DNA of 64,000 bases from positions 8,339,053-8,403,052 of the forward strand of contig NC_059079.1 in the NCBI RefSeq assembly GCF_020497125.1. The letters run 5' to 3'. The translations under genes and the position numbers were made by a program. This document shows, piece by piece, positions 10,953 to 22,511 of the stretch. The notes beneath the pieces are model-generated. The model saw nothing but the letters and a program-made list of their open reading frames with translations, ran no database searches and was not told the DNA's origin. Within the stretch, counting starts at the first letter, position 1. Each line of letters opens with the position of its first letter. This stretch comes from Mauremys mutica. Taxonomy: Eukaryota; Chordata; Testudines; Geoemydidae.

Positions 10953-11775
10953 CAGGGCAAACTACAGCCCACGGGCCACATCCGGCCTGCGGGACCGTCC
11001 TGCCTGGCCCCTGAGCTCCTGGCCCGGAATGCTAGCCCCCGGCCCCTCCCCTGCTTTTCCCCCTCCCCTGCAGCCTCAGCTCGCTCGCTCCGTGGCCGGT
11101 GCAATGCTCTGTTCGGCGGGGCTGTGAGCTCCTGGGGCAGCGCAGCTGCAGAGCCAGCCTTACCCGGTGCTCTGTGCTGCGCGGTGATGGGGGCGTCGGC
11201 ATCGCCTGGCTCTAGCCAGGTGGCGCGGCTGTAGGACCGACCACCAGCCACCGGTGCTCCAGGCAGCGTGGTAAAGGGGCAGGGAGATGGGAGGGTTGGA
11301 TAGAGGGCAGGGGAGTTCGGGGTGGTGGTCAGGGGGTGGGGGTGTGGATGGTGGTCGGGGGGAAACAGGGGGGTTGAATGGGGGCAGGAATCCCAGGGGG
11401 CAGTCAGGAAGGAGGGGGGGTTGGATGGGGTAGCGGGGGACAGTCAGGGGCAGGGGTTCCAGGGCAGTCATGGGACAGGGAGAAGGGGTGGTTGGATGGG
11501 GCAGGAGTCCCGGGGGCGGCGGCAGGAATGAGAGGAGGGGTTGGATGGGGCAGCGGGGGTCCGGAGGCAGTCAGGGGACAGGGAGCCGGGGTGTGTGGAT
11601 GGGTCAAAGGTCTGGGGGGGCATCAGGGAATGGGGGGGGCTTGGATGGGGCAGGATTCCTGGGAGGGGGCAGATAGGAGGTGGGGGCCAGGCCACGACCC
11701 CCTCCCCTAACCGGCCCTCCATACAATTTACGAAACCCGATGCGGACCTCAGGCCAAAAAGTTTGCCCGCCCCTG
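10953..11775 (+). mobile_element. Non-autonomous hAT element with internal minisatellite, 823 bp
   Basis: Flanked by a perfect 8-bp duplication CACTACAA (10945-10952 and 11776-11783). Termini are CAGGGCAAACTACAGCCC on the left and, inverted, CAGGGGCGGGCAAACTTTTT on the right. The left 330 bases are C-rich, the middle is a G-rich tandem array (11285-11690) and the right end returns to TIR-like sequence. No transposase is encoded; the many overlapping frames here are artefacts of G/C-biased, stop-poor repeats. Confidence 0.9.
11285..11690 (+). repeat. G-rich minisatellite inside hAT element
   Basis: About seven imperfect units of 45-70 bases, each carrying a GGTTGGATGGGG-like block followed by G-runs and often CAGTCAGGG. 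The plus strand has many GGGG runs with short spacers, so it could form G-quadruplexes. Length probably varies between individuals. Confidence 0.9.
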
Positions 11776-11783
11776 CACTACAA

Positions 11784-12054
11784 CCACTAGCTCCCATCCC
11801 CATACTCCACCAGCTCTCAAAGCAACAATTTAGGGAGTTATCATCTCCCTAAATATATTTCACCTCATTCAGACTCTCCTACTGACCTCTTCCATCTGAT
11901 TTTTATGTGACCTGAACAGGAGTCTTTCTTGATTATCTTCAATTTACTATACTTGAGAAAGTGTAAACTGAAATCAAGTGCATTCTTTCATTACTTCAGA
12001 GGCTTTGCAGAACCATGCTATTTTTGCACCATCCTGGAACTTTTTGTGAAGAAA
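11784..12054. other. No recognisable feature
   Basis: Unique-looking sequence between the hAT element and the next MITE. The 139-codon plus frame beginning at 11929 runs across the MITE and has no domain. Confidence 0.5.
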
Positions 12055-12170
12055 GGGCCTGATTCGGCCAACAGAGTGCGCGCTCAGCTTGGTACACATG
12101 AATCGTCCCATTTAAACGGCCAGCATGTCTATTCACCTGAAGTGCTTAAGTGTTTGCAGGATTGGGGCCT
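12055..12170. mobile_element. Small palindromic MITE
   Basis: Begins GGGCCTGATTC and ends GGATTGGGGCC, an inverted pair, with CATGAAT/ATTCAC-type internal complementarity. It is the dispersed turtle element whose arms read as GATC...GCAAACACTTA. Target duplication not clear. Confidence 0.6.
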
Positions 12171-12662
12171 AAAATTTCGATATTCTTTTCTTAATCTAAT
12201 GAGCGGACAAGTTAGTATGTTTGTAAATTGTTGCAGGGTATTATATCATAAAGCCAAAAATTTTAACCAATTGAAAAGATCAAATTCAGGACAAAAACCC
12301 CAGACAGTCCAAGAGGTACTATTTGGAAAGCACACAGGATACTCATAGGGACCATCATAAACCTCATTATCTTCTGCTCCATGTGCAAGGTGCACTTCTT
12401 CAACCTGCCTTCTCTAACATCTACACATAGAACAAAACCCTACATAACTAAAACACTCCACTACACACACAGTTCTTGCACAGGGGAGAGGATAATCAAG
12501 AACAAGCAAACCATACATGGCAAATGATAATCCTGTTGCTAAACGTGCTACGGGAGGGCACTCAGCTATTATGGTGATAAGGGTGGTATAAGAACCTACA
12601 AAGAATAGAATGGACAGACTGAGTTATATTTAATACAAGTCTCGGAACGGCATCTCTGTTAC
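12171..12662. other. No recognisable feature
   Basis: AT-rich sequence without repeat ends or coding motifs. Confidence 0.45.
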
Positions 12663-12674
12663 ATTTGTATACAG

Positions 12675-12848
12675 CAGCAAAGATTCCTGTGGCACCTTAT
12701 AGACTAACAGACGTATTGGAGCATGAGCTTTCGTGGGTGAATACCCACTTCGTCGGATGCGCATGCTCCAATACGTCTGTTAGTCTATAAGGTGCCACAG
12801 GACTCTGCTGCTTTTACAGATCCAGACTAACATGGCTACCCCTCTGAT
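12675..12848 (+). mobile_element. Snap-back PLE-type insertion with 12-bp target duplication
   Basis: Flanked by perfect 12-bp duplications ATTTGTATACAG (12663-12674 and 12849-12860). The left arm (12675-12760) is an antisense copy and the right arm (12761-12848) a sense copy of the unit seen at 2688-2811. The two arms overlap in content, giving a hairpin with roughly 60-bp arms around GGATGCGCATGC. The left arm contains the stem-loop plus GAAA motif (antisense); the right arm has the constant 3' end CTACCCCTCTGAT. Confidence 0.88.
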
Positions 12849-12860
12849 ATTTGTATACAG

Positions 12861-13249
12861 TACTTTGTAAAGCCAACTTTTAGATGCTACAAAACTGTGA
12901 CATGTGGAAAGATAAAGCTTTAGGTATGTTATATTTTTAATTGATATGACACTGAAGGAAGACCAATATCGATGGTCATGTAGTCTTCTCCTGAGCTACT
13001 TTTGTTCCCCCAGAAACAGGGATACCAAATCGTACACTGTCAACTAGAAGAAGAGTTGAGGTAGCAGTGTTTGTATCTCAATGCCGCCAAACATAGAATC
13101 CAGCACTGTACTAAGAGGGTGGAAATGTCATAAGTACAACTGGTCAGAAAATGAAAACCAAAAAACCCCAAAGACCCCTCCCCCCAAAATCAAACAACAG
13201 TGGAACATGACATTTTGAAGTTGTTTCCATTTCACATGGTGCGAAGCAG
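12861..13249. other. No recognisable feature
   Basis: Includes an A/C-rich run near 13150-13195; nothing else identifiable. Confidence 0.45.
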
Positions 13250-13505
13250 ACCCACTTGGAGGATTTTTAGATTTTTTAGTGAAAATTTTTTCATCAAAAT
13301 GCCTATTGAAATTGTTATTGACATTTTCTTGTTTTCTTGTTTTCTGTGAACCACAACAAACTTATAATCACTTTAATAATATTTTGATGTTTTAAATTTA
13401 AATATTAAAAAAAGAAATGAAACAAATTGTTAAAAAAATAATTTGAAAGGCAATTTTTTATTAAAAATACTTTTATTAAAAAAAATGCCACCCAGCTCTA
13501 GTTCT
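13250..13505. repeat. Decayed AT-rich MITE with CAGCTCT terminus
   Basis: T-rich then A-rich sequence (TGAAAATTTTTTCATC through ATTAAAAAAAATGCC) ending CCCAGCTCTAG. It resembles the 17950-18160 element, whose terminus is TGACCAGCTC. Left end not definable. Confidence 0.4.
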
Positions 13506-15139
13506 GAGGTTTAACTATAAGAACTGCTGGGAATATATAGGGTAACTTGCAAAAACTGTTGGACAGTCCAGTTGAAAGAGGGTTCAGGGAACATCAATGT
13601 TTTGAAGAGCTCTGAAATAAAGGAGAGCCATGCCCAAAGATGAAGACTACCAGGAAAAAATATTACACTGACTATTTCCATCTTATTGCAATAAAATTCT
13701 GTCCAGTTTCTCACGTGAGGGCTTCTCTGTTTGTATATTCCTTCTATTCAAAGTGCAGAATTTGGATTTAAAGAGTGACCAAAAAAATGTACTAATTCAA
13801 ATCCTTTTAAACTGGATAAACTGACCATTTTAGGGTGTTTTTTTAAAAAAAATAATCACATTATGATGCCAAACAATGATCTTTTCTTTCCATTCCGAAA
13901 TCACAGGCTTTTGTTCATACAATGAAGTAAGAGCTCACACTTTCTGTTTCCTCTATTATTAGCTACTAATATTTCAATGTATCATAATAAAATGAACCAG
14001 TCATCTTGTTGACACTTGACTGGGATCTTGGTAAATTGCATCTGCTGTAGCCTACTACCTGGAATCAATTATTGATAATATAGGTGTGTGGGAACATTTA
14101 TAAAGTGGTTTGGATATGTTATCACTCACATTAAGAGCTATAATGAGCATCTGAAACCATTTTAACAGTGACCTCTGTAGATATTTGATCTTTGCAATAC
14201 TTGGTAATTCGATTCTGGTTTAGAATCAAAACCAAGTCCACATGATAAAAGACGGCACTGAGCCATTAAACTACTTTAGTCATCTTTCCATTTCAACTTA
14301 ATATCTGACACCTGCGTATTCTTTTCACTAAAGTGTTGGTGTTAGATTCACTTTTCTTATTTTCTAGAACCTTTGCCAAACAATTGACTAGAACAATTTT
14401 TTTCCTGGAAAGTATTTTCCTCAAGAACACAGCAATTAGGCATCTATATATTTATTAACAGGCTCCTCCTGGCTTCTTGGGATCCTGCCATGTTCCAAAT
14501 CTATTAAAAAAGAATGGAAATTTTATTGCAAACTGAGGGTAAATGGAAAGCGCCTCTAAGTTTTCTGCAGACATCTCTTTGGCATTGAGCCATATCAGGG
14601 TTCCTAAAGGGACTAATAATAAATGCAGATGAGAAAAGCAAAATTGTGGTGTGCTGCCAACATTGTTATTAGGGCACCACTACAAGAAGCTCTGTGCTAA
14701 TGCCCAGCTTTCTGCCATGAGTGGCGTACTGAAAGCTGATTTAAAGAGCTGCACAAAGGAAGCCATTTTCAGCGCACGCAAGAAGTTTCATTGGTCCTAC
14801 AAAACTTAAGAACTAGGCTATATGTTCTGAAGTGCCATCTCCCAGCACCTTTTCTATTAACTATTTACATATATATAGACAGAGCATTCTCAATAACATG
14901 GGGCATCTGAGTTTTCATTGACACACTAGCAATAAAAACAGTTATAACACAAATCTCTCTAACCACGAGAGAGAACCATACAGCAGGCAAAGAAATGTGA
15001 ACAAGTGGCTATGTCCTGCACCTTACAAATGCTGGCCGAGTGCTGTGCCAAGCAGAGCCATGGCAGACCATCCATATACATCCTGATCAGATGCAGGAGC
15101 AGGGCTTGTAGTACTGAGGGACTAAACGGCATATTAATC
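13506..15139. other. No gene or repeat recognised
   Basis: 1.6 kb of unique-looking AT-rich sequence. Frames 13511-13714 (minus), 14959-15174 (minus) and 15005-15220 (plus) have no motif. Confidence 0.5.
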
Positions 15140-15640
15140 AACTTCATAGAATACACCAACAATGGGAAGTGCACAATGTTCCATATGTTGTATCATCCAG
15201 CCTATCTCCTGCCAGTGTAGGAGTGTTCCTTATAGCATATTTTCTAGTGTTAAGTCCAGTGCCATTTTAAATATCTCAAGTGACGGGGCTTCTAAAACTC
15301 CCCTAAGAGATCATTCCACAGCTTAATACATCTCACTGCCAGGAAGATTTTCCTGATGTTCAATTAACATTTTCCCCTACTTTTCATTCAGCTCATTACT
15401 TACTCCCAGTTCTAGCCCTGTGTACCACGCTAAATACAGTTAGTTTTTAGCTAAATAAGCCTTCCCTCTCATTGGCGTTTACATCCTTCAAAAGTGCACA
15501 ACTATTAATATGCATCCCCAATCTCCAGTCATTTCTGAGCCAGTCTGTAAATATGTAGCTTTTAAAATCGTTTGTTGGAGGCCAATTTGTCCCTGCCCCT
15601 GATTTTTTGTTGCTCTCTCTTGAACTCCTTCCCATATGTC
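15140..15640 (-). mobile_element. Old CR1/L3-type LINE 3' region
   Basis: Read on the minus strand the order is C-terminal coding relic then 3' tail. Plus-strand hallmarks are CATCCAGCCTATC, CTGCCAGTGTAGGA, AAGTGACGGGGCTTCTAAAA, TCATTCCACAGC and AGGAAGATTTTCCTGATGTT, matching the inverted 3' part of an ancient CR1 subfamily. Too decayed for a frame. Confidence 0.75.
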
Positions 15641-15892
15641 AGATAAGAAATGGTTTAAATGTGTTACTAACATGCATTAACATTCCGTATACTTATTTGC
15701 TTTAAAAGTGCTCACACTCAGGCAAGTCCTTAAAGATACGCTGATGCCTCTTAAAAAATTAATCAAAAGTGTTCTCTTAACATAATTCTGTTTATATACA
15801 TTATAAATATGTTCTACGGGTCACTTCCCAAACATGTGTTATTAATTACCATTTGTATTACAATCATGCCCAGAGGCAGAGTAATTTACAAG
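15641..15892. other. No recognisable feature
   Basis: Short AT-rich stretch. Confidence 0.45.
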
Positions 15893-16100
15893 ATTAGGCA
15901 GAGAGGCAGGGATTCCTTAGTCCTAGTCCCAGCTCTGCCACTGATTTGTATAGCCTTGGGCAAGTCACCTAATTTTTTCTATGCTCAATTTCTCCATCTG
16001 TAAAATAGATCACAGCTGTACAATCCCACAGGCATGTTGTGAAGATTTCTTCATATTAGCCCTGTGGTTTGAAGATGAAACATGCTATATACGGTAAGTG
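15893..16100 (+). mobile_element. MIR-like SINE fragment
   Basis: Carries the MIR core: CAGCTCTGCCACTGA, CCTTGGGCAAGTCACCTAA, TTTCTCCATCTGTAAAAT, then GGCATGTTGTGAAGAT. The tRNA-like head is missing. Very old SINE class shared by amniotes. Confidence 0.85.
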
Positions 16101-16639
16101 CCTATTATTAAGCAAGCATGTGTGTCAATAAAAACTTGTTTCCTAAAAGTTCATCTACTCCTGCAGGATATTCTGCACCAAAGTCATAACGGGGGTGTAC
16201 AAACCTGCTCACTGCACTGAACCCAATCTGGCAGGCTTGACTCACTAGGGTTCACAATGTCATATGGTCTATCTGGTACATACAAACATGAAAATCTGGA
16301 GCAAACTCACCCAAAACTATCTAAACCTGCCCTCCATCCAGAATGTTCTTACAGAGGTTGGGGTTGGCAGCAGCCTACCTGGCGCCTCATGAAAGATTGA
16401 TGAATAAGGACTGGACCATCCAAAAGCAGACAGCTGTGCCTTCTCCCCAGAAAGGCTAAAGGTCTAAATGGAGTAGGGGGATGCCTATCTAGGCTCCGAA
16501 CGGGCCAACACTTATGTACACACTTAAATTAAGCATGAGAAACTCCACTGACTTCAGTGGAGTTTCTCATGTTTTTATAATAAAGCATCTGCTTGAATGT
16601 TTGTGATTGGCGCCCTGGACTTCTTAGATTTTCTTTAAA
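16101..16639. other. No gene; contains a perfect hairpin
   Basis: Unique-looking DNA apart from the palindrome at 16534-16571. Confidence 0.45.
16534..16571. repeat. Near-perfect 38-bp palindrome
   Basis: CATGAGAAACTCCACTGA pairs with its complement ending TTTCTCATG, leaving a minimal centre. It is built on the TGACTTCA word that recurs in palindromic elements across this window, so may be a mini-copy of that family. Confidence 0.85.
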
Positions 16640-17180
16640 AAATTTAAGAGGTTTGTTTTGGTAACCAAACCATGCAGGTTTTCATGGTTTGGGGTTTTAT
16701 TATGTAAATTACATAGCCATGGTCATAATCCTGTGTTTGTAACATCAATTACTCTAATGCCTATAGAGATTATTGTAATGCCACAAACAGAGGATTTTGT
16801 CTTCAAGTGAAAAATAAGCAGCAGGAGCTAATAAACGCTCTCTCTGAATTTTATTTATTTTGAAGAAACAGGAAACAGGAAAAAAAACAATAAAAACCAC
16901 ACATAGTGCTATTAACAAAGAGAAAAGAATCTATACACGATGGGGATCATTTCTTGGTTATTTCAAAGCCGTTCCTTAATTGGGAGTCTGTCTAACATTA
17001 ACTATTACTAAATAAAAGGAAAGACATTGAGACAGGAAAAAGTATAGATTAGCGAAAGCAATTATGAACACTGAGAGTACACCATTTGTCGGGGGAGGTC
17101 GTCAACGCTATTCAATGAATGTTTAATTAGAAACAGCATATCTACCTATAAGAGTAATAGGATATTGACCAGCTAGCAGT
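16640..17180. promoter_or_regulatory. Candidate conserved non-coding element (unproven)
   Basis: Repeat-free AT-rich stretch with balanced composition and clustered homeodomain-like words (AATTAC, CTAATG, TTTAATTAG), a TTATTTATTTT run, and a 10-bp stem CCAAACCATG (16665-16674) with its complement at 16683-16692. Such texture is typical of vertebrate enhancers in gene-poor DNA, but conservation cannot be seen from one sequence. Confidence 0.25.
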
Positions 17181-17949
17181 TGTTTTTATAAGTAAGTTGT
17201 TATAGATCAAAAGAAAAAAAAGGGCTTTTTCTTTTCTTTTTTAATATATACAATTTAAAAACTCAAGAAGGAAATACATACGGGCTAAGACAGTGTTCTG
17301 TACTTCCTCTAGGCGCACAACTCACAGCATGAGAGTAATGGTGGCTCAGATTGGACAGAATTGCCTGATTACTAGATGTTTTTTCCATGCTTGTCATTTC
17401 AGCTGCGATTTTTATTTATCATGCCTGTGGCTGTTCAACACACAACACATGGGCCTCTTTCACCTCCACTTTGGATCCTAAATTATTAATTTTACTTTCT
17501 ATAGCTATAGTTTCTTGTTCCAAGGAAATGTAAGTTTGTAAATCCAGTCTGATTTATTTAGTGCCTTCAGGCAATGTATCCAGATCCAGCTTTTGGTTTG
17601 GGATCCAACTGGAAAATCTGGAAAAGGCCAATTTCAGCTTCTGGTGTAGCCCTTTCTCTCCCCAAACCACTGCTATCTTTTGGCAGGAGAACCCACAGGG
17701 AACCTCTCCCAGGCTCTTCTCTTACCACCACATATAAGGACATAGGGGCGCAAGATCTGGCTGATGCTCCCCACCTTCAGTCTAACTGAGGTTTTCCAGT
17801 GGGTGGTAGATAACCCAACCACTACACAGGTCTGAGGCAGTAGAGAATAGCCCAGCCTTTTCCCTGCTGCTAATATCGTCCTCTGCTGCTACAAATCCAA
17901 GAAGCTACTGCACACTTGCAGTTAGTTGTTATTGTCAGGTTTCTATCAG
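17181..17949. other. No recognisable feature
   Basis: Frames 17293-17481 and 17574-17789 have no motif. A weak tRNA-like string near 17800-17840 is too degraded to call. Confidence 0.45.
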
Positions 17950-18160
17950 TGCTGGTCAAAATGTTAATCTTGAAAAAAAAAATCCACAGAAAATATTCTC
18001 TCTTTATTTTTTTAACTGAAATTTTTCACGGACAATGTTTCTTTCAAAATTTCCAGAATTTTTTTTTGTTTAATAATCAGAAAATGCCCACCAAAAATAT
18101 AAATTAAAAGATCATTTATTTAGACAACGTTAATGAAAAATACTATTTTATGACCAGCTC
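17950..18160. mobile_element. AT-rich MITE with GCTGGTCA / TGACCAGC termini
   Basis: Left GTGCTGGTCAAAATG and right TTTATGACCAGCTC are inverted. The interior alternates AAATTTTTC and GAAAATTTCC words. Relatives lie at 13250-13505 and 43330-43580. TSD unclear. Confidence 0.6.
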
Positions 18161-19977
18161 CAATTTCCACCATTTTGGATCAGTTTCTGGCTGCAAATTC
18201 TTATCAGGACCACTGAAAATCAAAGCCCTGAATTATAACTTTGATAACATTCAGTTCTTGGCACACCTGAGTCCAACCAATGAAACAGATTTAGCCAGGC
18301 AATGGTTAGAGCACACACCTGAACTTGTAAGAAACATGACTCCTGTTCTTACATATGAAACAGTATAGCAATAAAAATAATAGAACGAAAAATACTGATA
18401 AAATATGCAGCACAAAAGTAGAAATATTCAAGAGTAAAAATGTGGACAAAAATGTGGATGCTGCAGCTCCACCCACAATTCAAACCTGTGCCCATAAACC
18501 CTGAGTAGTTGGATATTTCTGCTAGATTGTTCAGCTGAGAAAAGTTAGCAATGTAAATGTTGTAAACTGGAGATGATGAATGACCTATTATGTCTCTAAT
18601 GTCTATTTTTCTTCCATAATTCATTATAATTGTCATCATTAGGATCCAGAATCAACACTGAGATTAATGGGGCAGTTCATACTACTCATATTTATAAATC
18701 CAGTGTGTCTAAAGATTCAGAAAGATAACACTTGATGTGTTCTTTTTCAGCAAGTTATCTTTGTAACGGGAAAGAGTGCAGTTTGTTTGTTTGTTGTCTT
18801 TTTGTTTTTAAATGAAAGCTTAAATTTTGCAGAAACAAAAGCAGCACGACATAAACGCTCGTAAGACAAACCACAGATGTCCCAATCCGTGTAAATATCA
18901 ACCAAACCCTAAGACACTAGTGTGAAGCATGTAGCATTAGGTATATGTTAGATGAGGAAACTTACCTCTCTAAGGTGCCTCAGCAAGTCAGTGTTGAGAC
19001 TGCAAAAAGAACTCTGATCTCCAGCCTCCCAACCAGATCCTCTAAAAGCACCTCACCATACTAATTTACACCCTTCTGTATTTTCCCTAAATTCTCAAGG
19101 CCTTTCACGCCAATCAGATTATCTAAAGATGGGAAACATTCCTCTATTCCAAACTTCTTCAAAGTACTACACATTGTGTTCATATACAAGTTTCCTATCT
19201 AGTCAAATTATTGGATAGTGAATCTGAAAGGCAACTGCTCCCAACAGACTGTTGAAAGAAAGAAAAGAAAGAAAATATTCCTTTCTTGGCAGCAAGGGGG
19301 CAGCCAATTCAATCTCTCCAGGCCCTGTTGTAAAAGGTAACAATTCAGCCGGTTATTTGGGATACCTCTAAGGGGAGACTGTTATACAGTATTCCCACAT
19401 TTTAAATTGGGAAAATAATTTATCTAAGAATCTTTCCCTACATAATTTTGTCACTATATTTATTCACTGCGTGTAAAGCTCCTGATTTACTGTATATAAG
19501 CCAAGGCAATGTGATCAAAATAATAGTGAAAAGTTAAATTAGAATCCAGTATGCCTGGGCAAATATACAAAGGTATCTTCCGCTACTATGGTTTCATCTA
19601 ATTTCAAGCTTCACGTTTTGTTCTGCTTTCCTTTTACAGTTTATGGCAGTAGGTTAGTCTTCCTACTACTCAAGAAAAGTGAATTTTTGAAAACCAAGGC
19701 TGCTGTTTGTTAAATTCATTTTAAATGGTTCCAAATGTCACCCTTGCAAAAAGCTACATACTTAGTTACCAGGAGTACAAGCATGGTCTGGAGAAATCAT
19801 ATGAAAATATCGTGTCTGGGTTATCCCAGTGTAAAAGGGATGAACAACCAATCTTATTTCTCTTAATAGCACCTAATTCCTTTGATTTAAATAATTTTGA
19901 AGCAATTAATTGGTAATTTTCTATTTCCTAAACCCAAATTATTAATTTTAAAAGTCACTGTATTAGAACTTTACAGA
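18161..19977. other. No gene recognised
   Basis: AT-rich DNA with a GTTT microsatellite (about 18782-18797) and an AAAG-rich run (about 19257-19275). A tRNA-like string near 18295-18330 lacks a B box. Confidence 0.5.
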
Positions 19978-20050
19978 ATCATAGCAACTGCTCCTGCTCC
20001 CATTGAAATCAATGCAAAACTCCCAATGACTTCAGTAGTGCAAGATCAGG
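19978..20050. repeat. TGACTTCA-type palindromic repeat fragment
   Basis: CTCCCATTGAAATCAATG followed by AACTCCCAATGACTTCAGT are inverted variants of the same word, ending GCAAGATCAGG. Sits directly against the Harbinger-like MITE. Confidence 0.5.
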
Positions 20051-20056
20051 TATTTA

Positions 20057-20320
20057 GGGCTTGTCTTCATGACCATTTAGTTTGCGGCAAGCTGGGGCAT
20101 GAAGCTACCCCACCCTGCCCTGCAATGGACTAACTGTCCACGTGGGCCCTGCCAACACACATTAACCCTTGCTTAATGCACTTTAACCTAGTAATCTTTG
20201 AAATGGGACTAGATCAAAGCACATTAACAAACTGTTAATGCATTTCAACAGGGACAGGCTAGTGTGGGGTAGATTCACACACCAGCTTGCTCCAAAATAA
20301 TCGTTTGTGTAGACAAGCCC
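20057..20320. mobile_element. Harbinger-type MITE, 264 bp
   Basis: TIRs GGGCTTGTCTTCATGA (left) and GTGTAGACAAGCCC (right), flanked by the trinucleotide TTA on both sides (20054-20056, 20321-20323). A TTA duplication with such TIRs is the PIF/Harbinger pattern. No transposase. Confidence 0.8.
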
Positions 20321-20369
20321 TTAGTGCTTACTACTTATGGACTGATCAGTTCATCCTCACAACTCCCTG

Positions 20370-20470
20370 TGAGGTTGTTCTGTGTTTGTTCAGCACATAG
20401 CACATTGGGGGTTCTGGTCCATGGCTGGGGATTCTACGCATGACCTCAATAGAGATGATAAATAAAAATA
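20370..20470 (+). mobile_element. L2-type LINE 3' tail
   Basis: TGTTTGTTCAGCACATAGCA, then GGGTTCTGGTCCATG and ATGATAAATAAAAAT match the non-coding tail that follows an L2 coding relic at 54740-55237. Only about 100 bases remain. Confidence 0.65.
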
Positions 20471-20489
20471 CTGTAACAATACGAGACAG

Positions 20490-20640
20490 GCAATGTTATT
20501 CTTATGTTACAGATGCAGGAACAGACACAGATGCTAAGCGACTTGCCTGTAGCCACCCAGAAAGTCCACAGCAGAGCCAGGATTAGAACTCGGGAGCTGC
20601 TGGCTCTCCATTTAATCCAACAGTCAGGGCTGTTGCTCAT
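20490..20640 (-). mobile_element. MIR-like SINE, antisense
   Basis: Plus-strand text TTACAGATGCAGGAACAGAC, AAGCGACTTGCC, AGTCCACAGCAGAGCCAGGA and TTAGAACTCGGGAG is the reverse complement of a MIR core and tRNA-like head (B-box region at about 20580-20592). Confidence 0.85.
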
Positions 20641-22503
20641 AATAAAAAGTTCTCTTAAAATCTAAGGAAACACTGACAGTGATGTTACCTGCTGCCTTGT
20701 TAGCCAAAATTATCGGCAGCGTGTTTTGTTCCAGCAGTTAAAGATGAATGCTTAGGATGAACACTTGTCTGGCTGCTTAGGAGGAGAAAAATACAATTAT
20801 TAGCTTGTAAATAAAGATACAACCTCTCATCAGTTAGGCCATATAATACCTTCTCTCTCCAGAATGGATTTATAATATGGAATAGCCTTTGGAATTGTAC
20901 GGCATGTTTCAATAATTATATAAATGTCAAAAGGATAAGACATTTTTTAAAGTGCTATAAATCACAGAATCGGCTCTCTTCTCCTCCCCACCCACCCCAG
21001 CATGCTCAAAATTGGTATTGCTGCTGTACATTCAGGCCGGCTCAGTGGTTTTTAAATATGCCAATCTCTCATCTCCAGTATTGTGCCAACAGCAAAATAA
21101 CTCTTCATAAAGCTTGAGAAACAATTCTGGACCAAAGTCAATCCTCTGACATGCACAGAGGGCTGGCGCTGAAGGCACCGCTAGTATAACATATCACTAT
21201 CCAAGGGAAAAGCTTGGCCATAATCCTTAGACAATAGCTCTGTTTCGGAAGCCACTCTATGTGCACCACTTCCTGTAGGAACAGGGCCCTTGTCCTTCTT
21301 CACTGATCTTTGGCTAGATCACAGGCTCCTGCACAAACTCTTCTGTCTCAGAGATATTTCAAATGGAAACAGTTTGTGGAGGGGGCTTTATTTGTTTTGT
21401 GGGGATATAGGGGTGGAGAGAGGGCAAATGGCAGTTGGTCTTCAGGTTTAAAACTCTGCAGTACTATTGCTATGATTATTTATAGTGCAGTTGCCCCTAG
21501 CCCACCTGTAACTGGGGCTCAGTCCTTAAAGGCAGAGTCCCTCTGAGGACTACGTCTCCCACAATTCCCTTGTGTTAAACAGCCAAAGCCCAGTAGCAGG
21601 CCAATTGGTGGCACCTGCTCTCACAGAAGACAGCATGCTCCACTGCATCATGAAAATCTTTTAGGCGACCAGCTGGAAAAAGCTAATCTCCAACTCAGCT
21701 AGTATCTCAGAGTGAAGTAAGTTTCATAAAATATAGCTGACTCATCTAATGTCAAAAAACTAATTTCATTCGCAGATCACATGAACAGACCAAGACCTAT
21801 CTATGATTAATTTTTATTCCTACAACAAGGAAGAAGAGAGTTTCCGACTCAAAATATTACAGATTTACACAACAGCCACAGTCAGTGGACAAGGCAGTAA
21901 AGCCATCTCCACAAAACAACTCTGCTGGCTCCCTTTCCCAGTGCGCTAAGAGGTGTGCCATATTTCCCCCACAGGTATAATCCCTCAACCTGGAAGCAGA
22001 AAGGTCCTAGACAGAGGATAATGCCATCTAGAAATATCTTTTAGAGGGAAACTATGTTGTATATTGCCCTTCAGTGCATCCTACTGCTCTTTCAGAGCTC
22101 AATCCTCCTGATGGGCAGAGTTTCCTCGATTTCTATAGGCTGCAAGAGACTTGAAGATGGACAGCATCTCACAAAATCAGACCTTGGGAGGCCAAAGGCA
22201 CAGATCTAATTGTGTTTGTGGGACAAATGTCTCCTCAGTCTGGAAGTAAATAAGTATACATGAACCTATCGCTAGTAATATGATTTCATATTTTCAGACC
22301 AGCCATATATCTGTGTAACTTAAAATTAGGCTGAATTTACCCAAGAAATTGTGTCATACTTTGAAAATTCAACTTTAAAAAAATAGTTCTAAATTAAACC
22401 TTTTCCATTGCTGATTTTATGTTCTTTGTTTACTGGGAGAAAACCAGGTGGTCTTCAAATCCTCATTGACTATTAGCATTAATAAATTCATTCTCGGGAT
22501 ACC
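20641..22503. other. No gene or repeat recognised
   Basis: 1.9 kb of unique-looking sequence. Frames at 20700-20912 and 21310-21546 show no domain or motif. Confidence 0.5.
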
Positions 22504-22511
22504 AGCAGCAC

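Noticed and set aside
11160..11852. Several overlapping frames on both strands, Pro- or Gly-rich
   Set aside because: They are translations of the G/C-rich minisatellite and hAT interior; frame length there reflects composition only.
11929..12348. 139-codon plus frame
   Set aside because: Runs through a palindromic MITE (12055-12170) and shows no motif.
18290..18350. tRNA-like string GGCAATGGTTAGAGCACACACC
   Set aside because: The A-box region is plausible (the string is given only to locate it) but no B box follows; too degraded to call.
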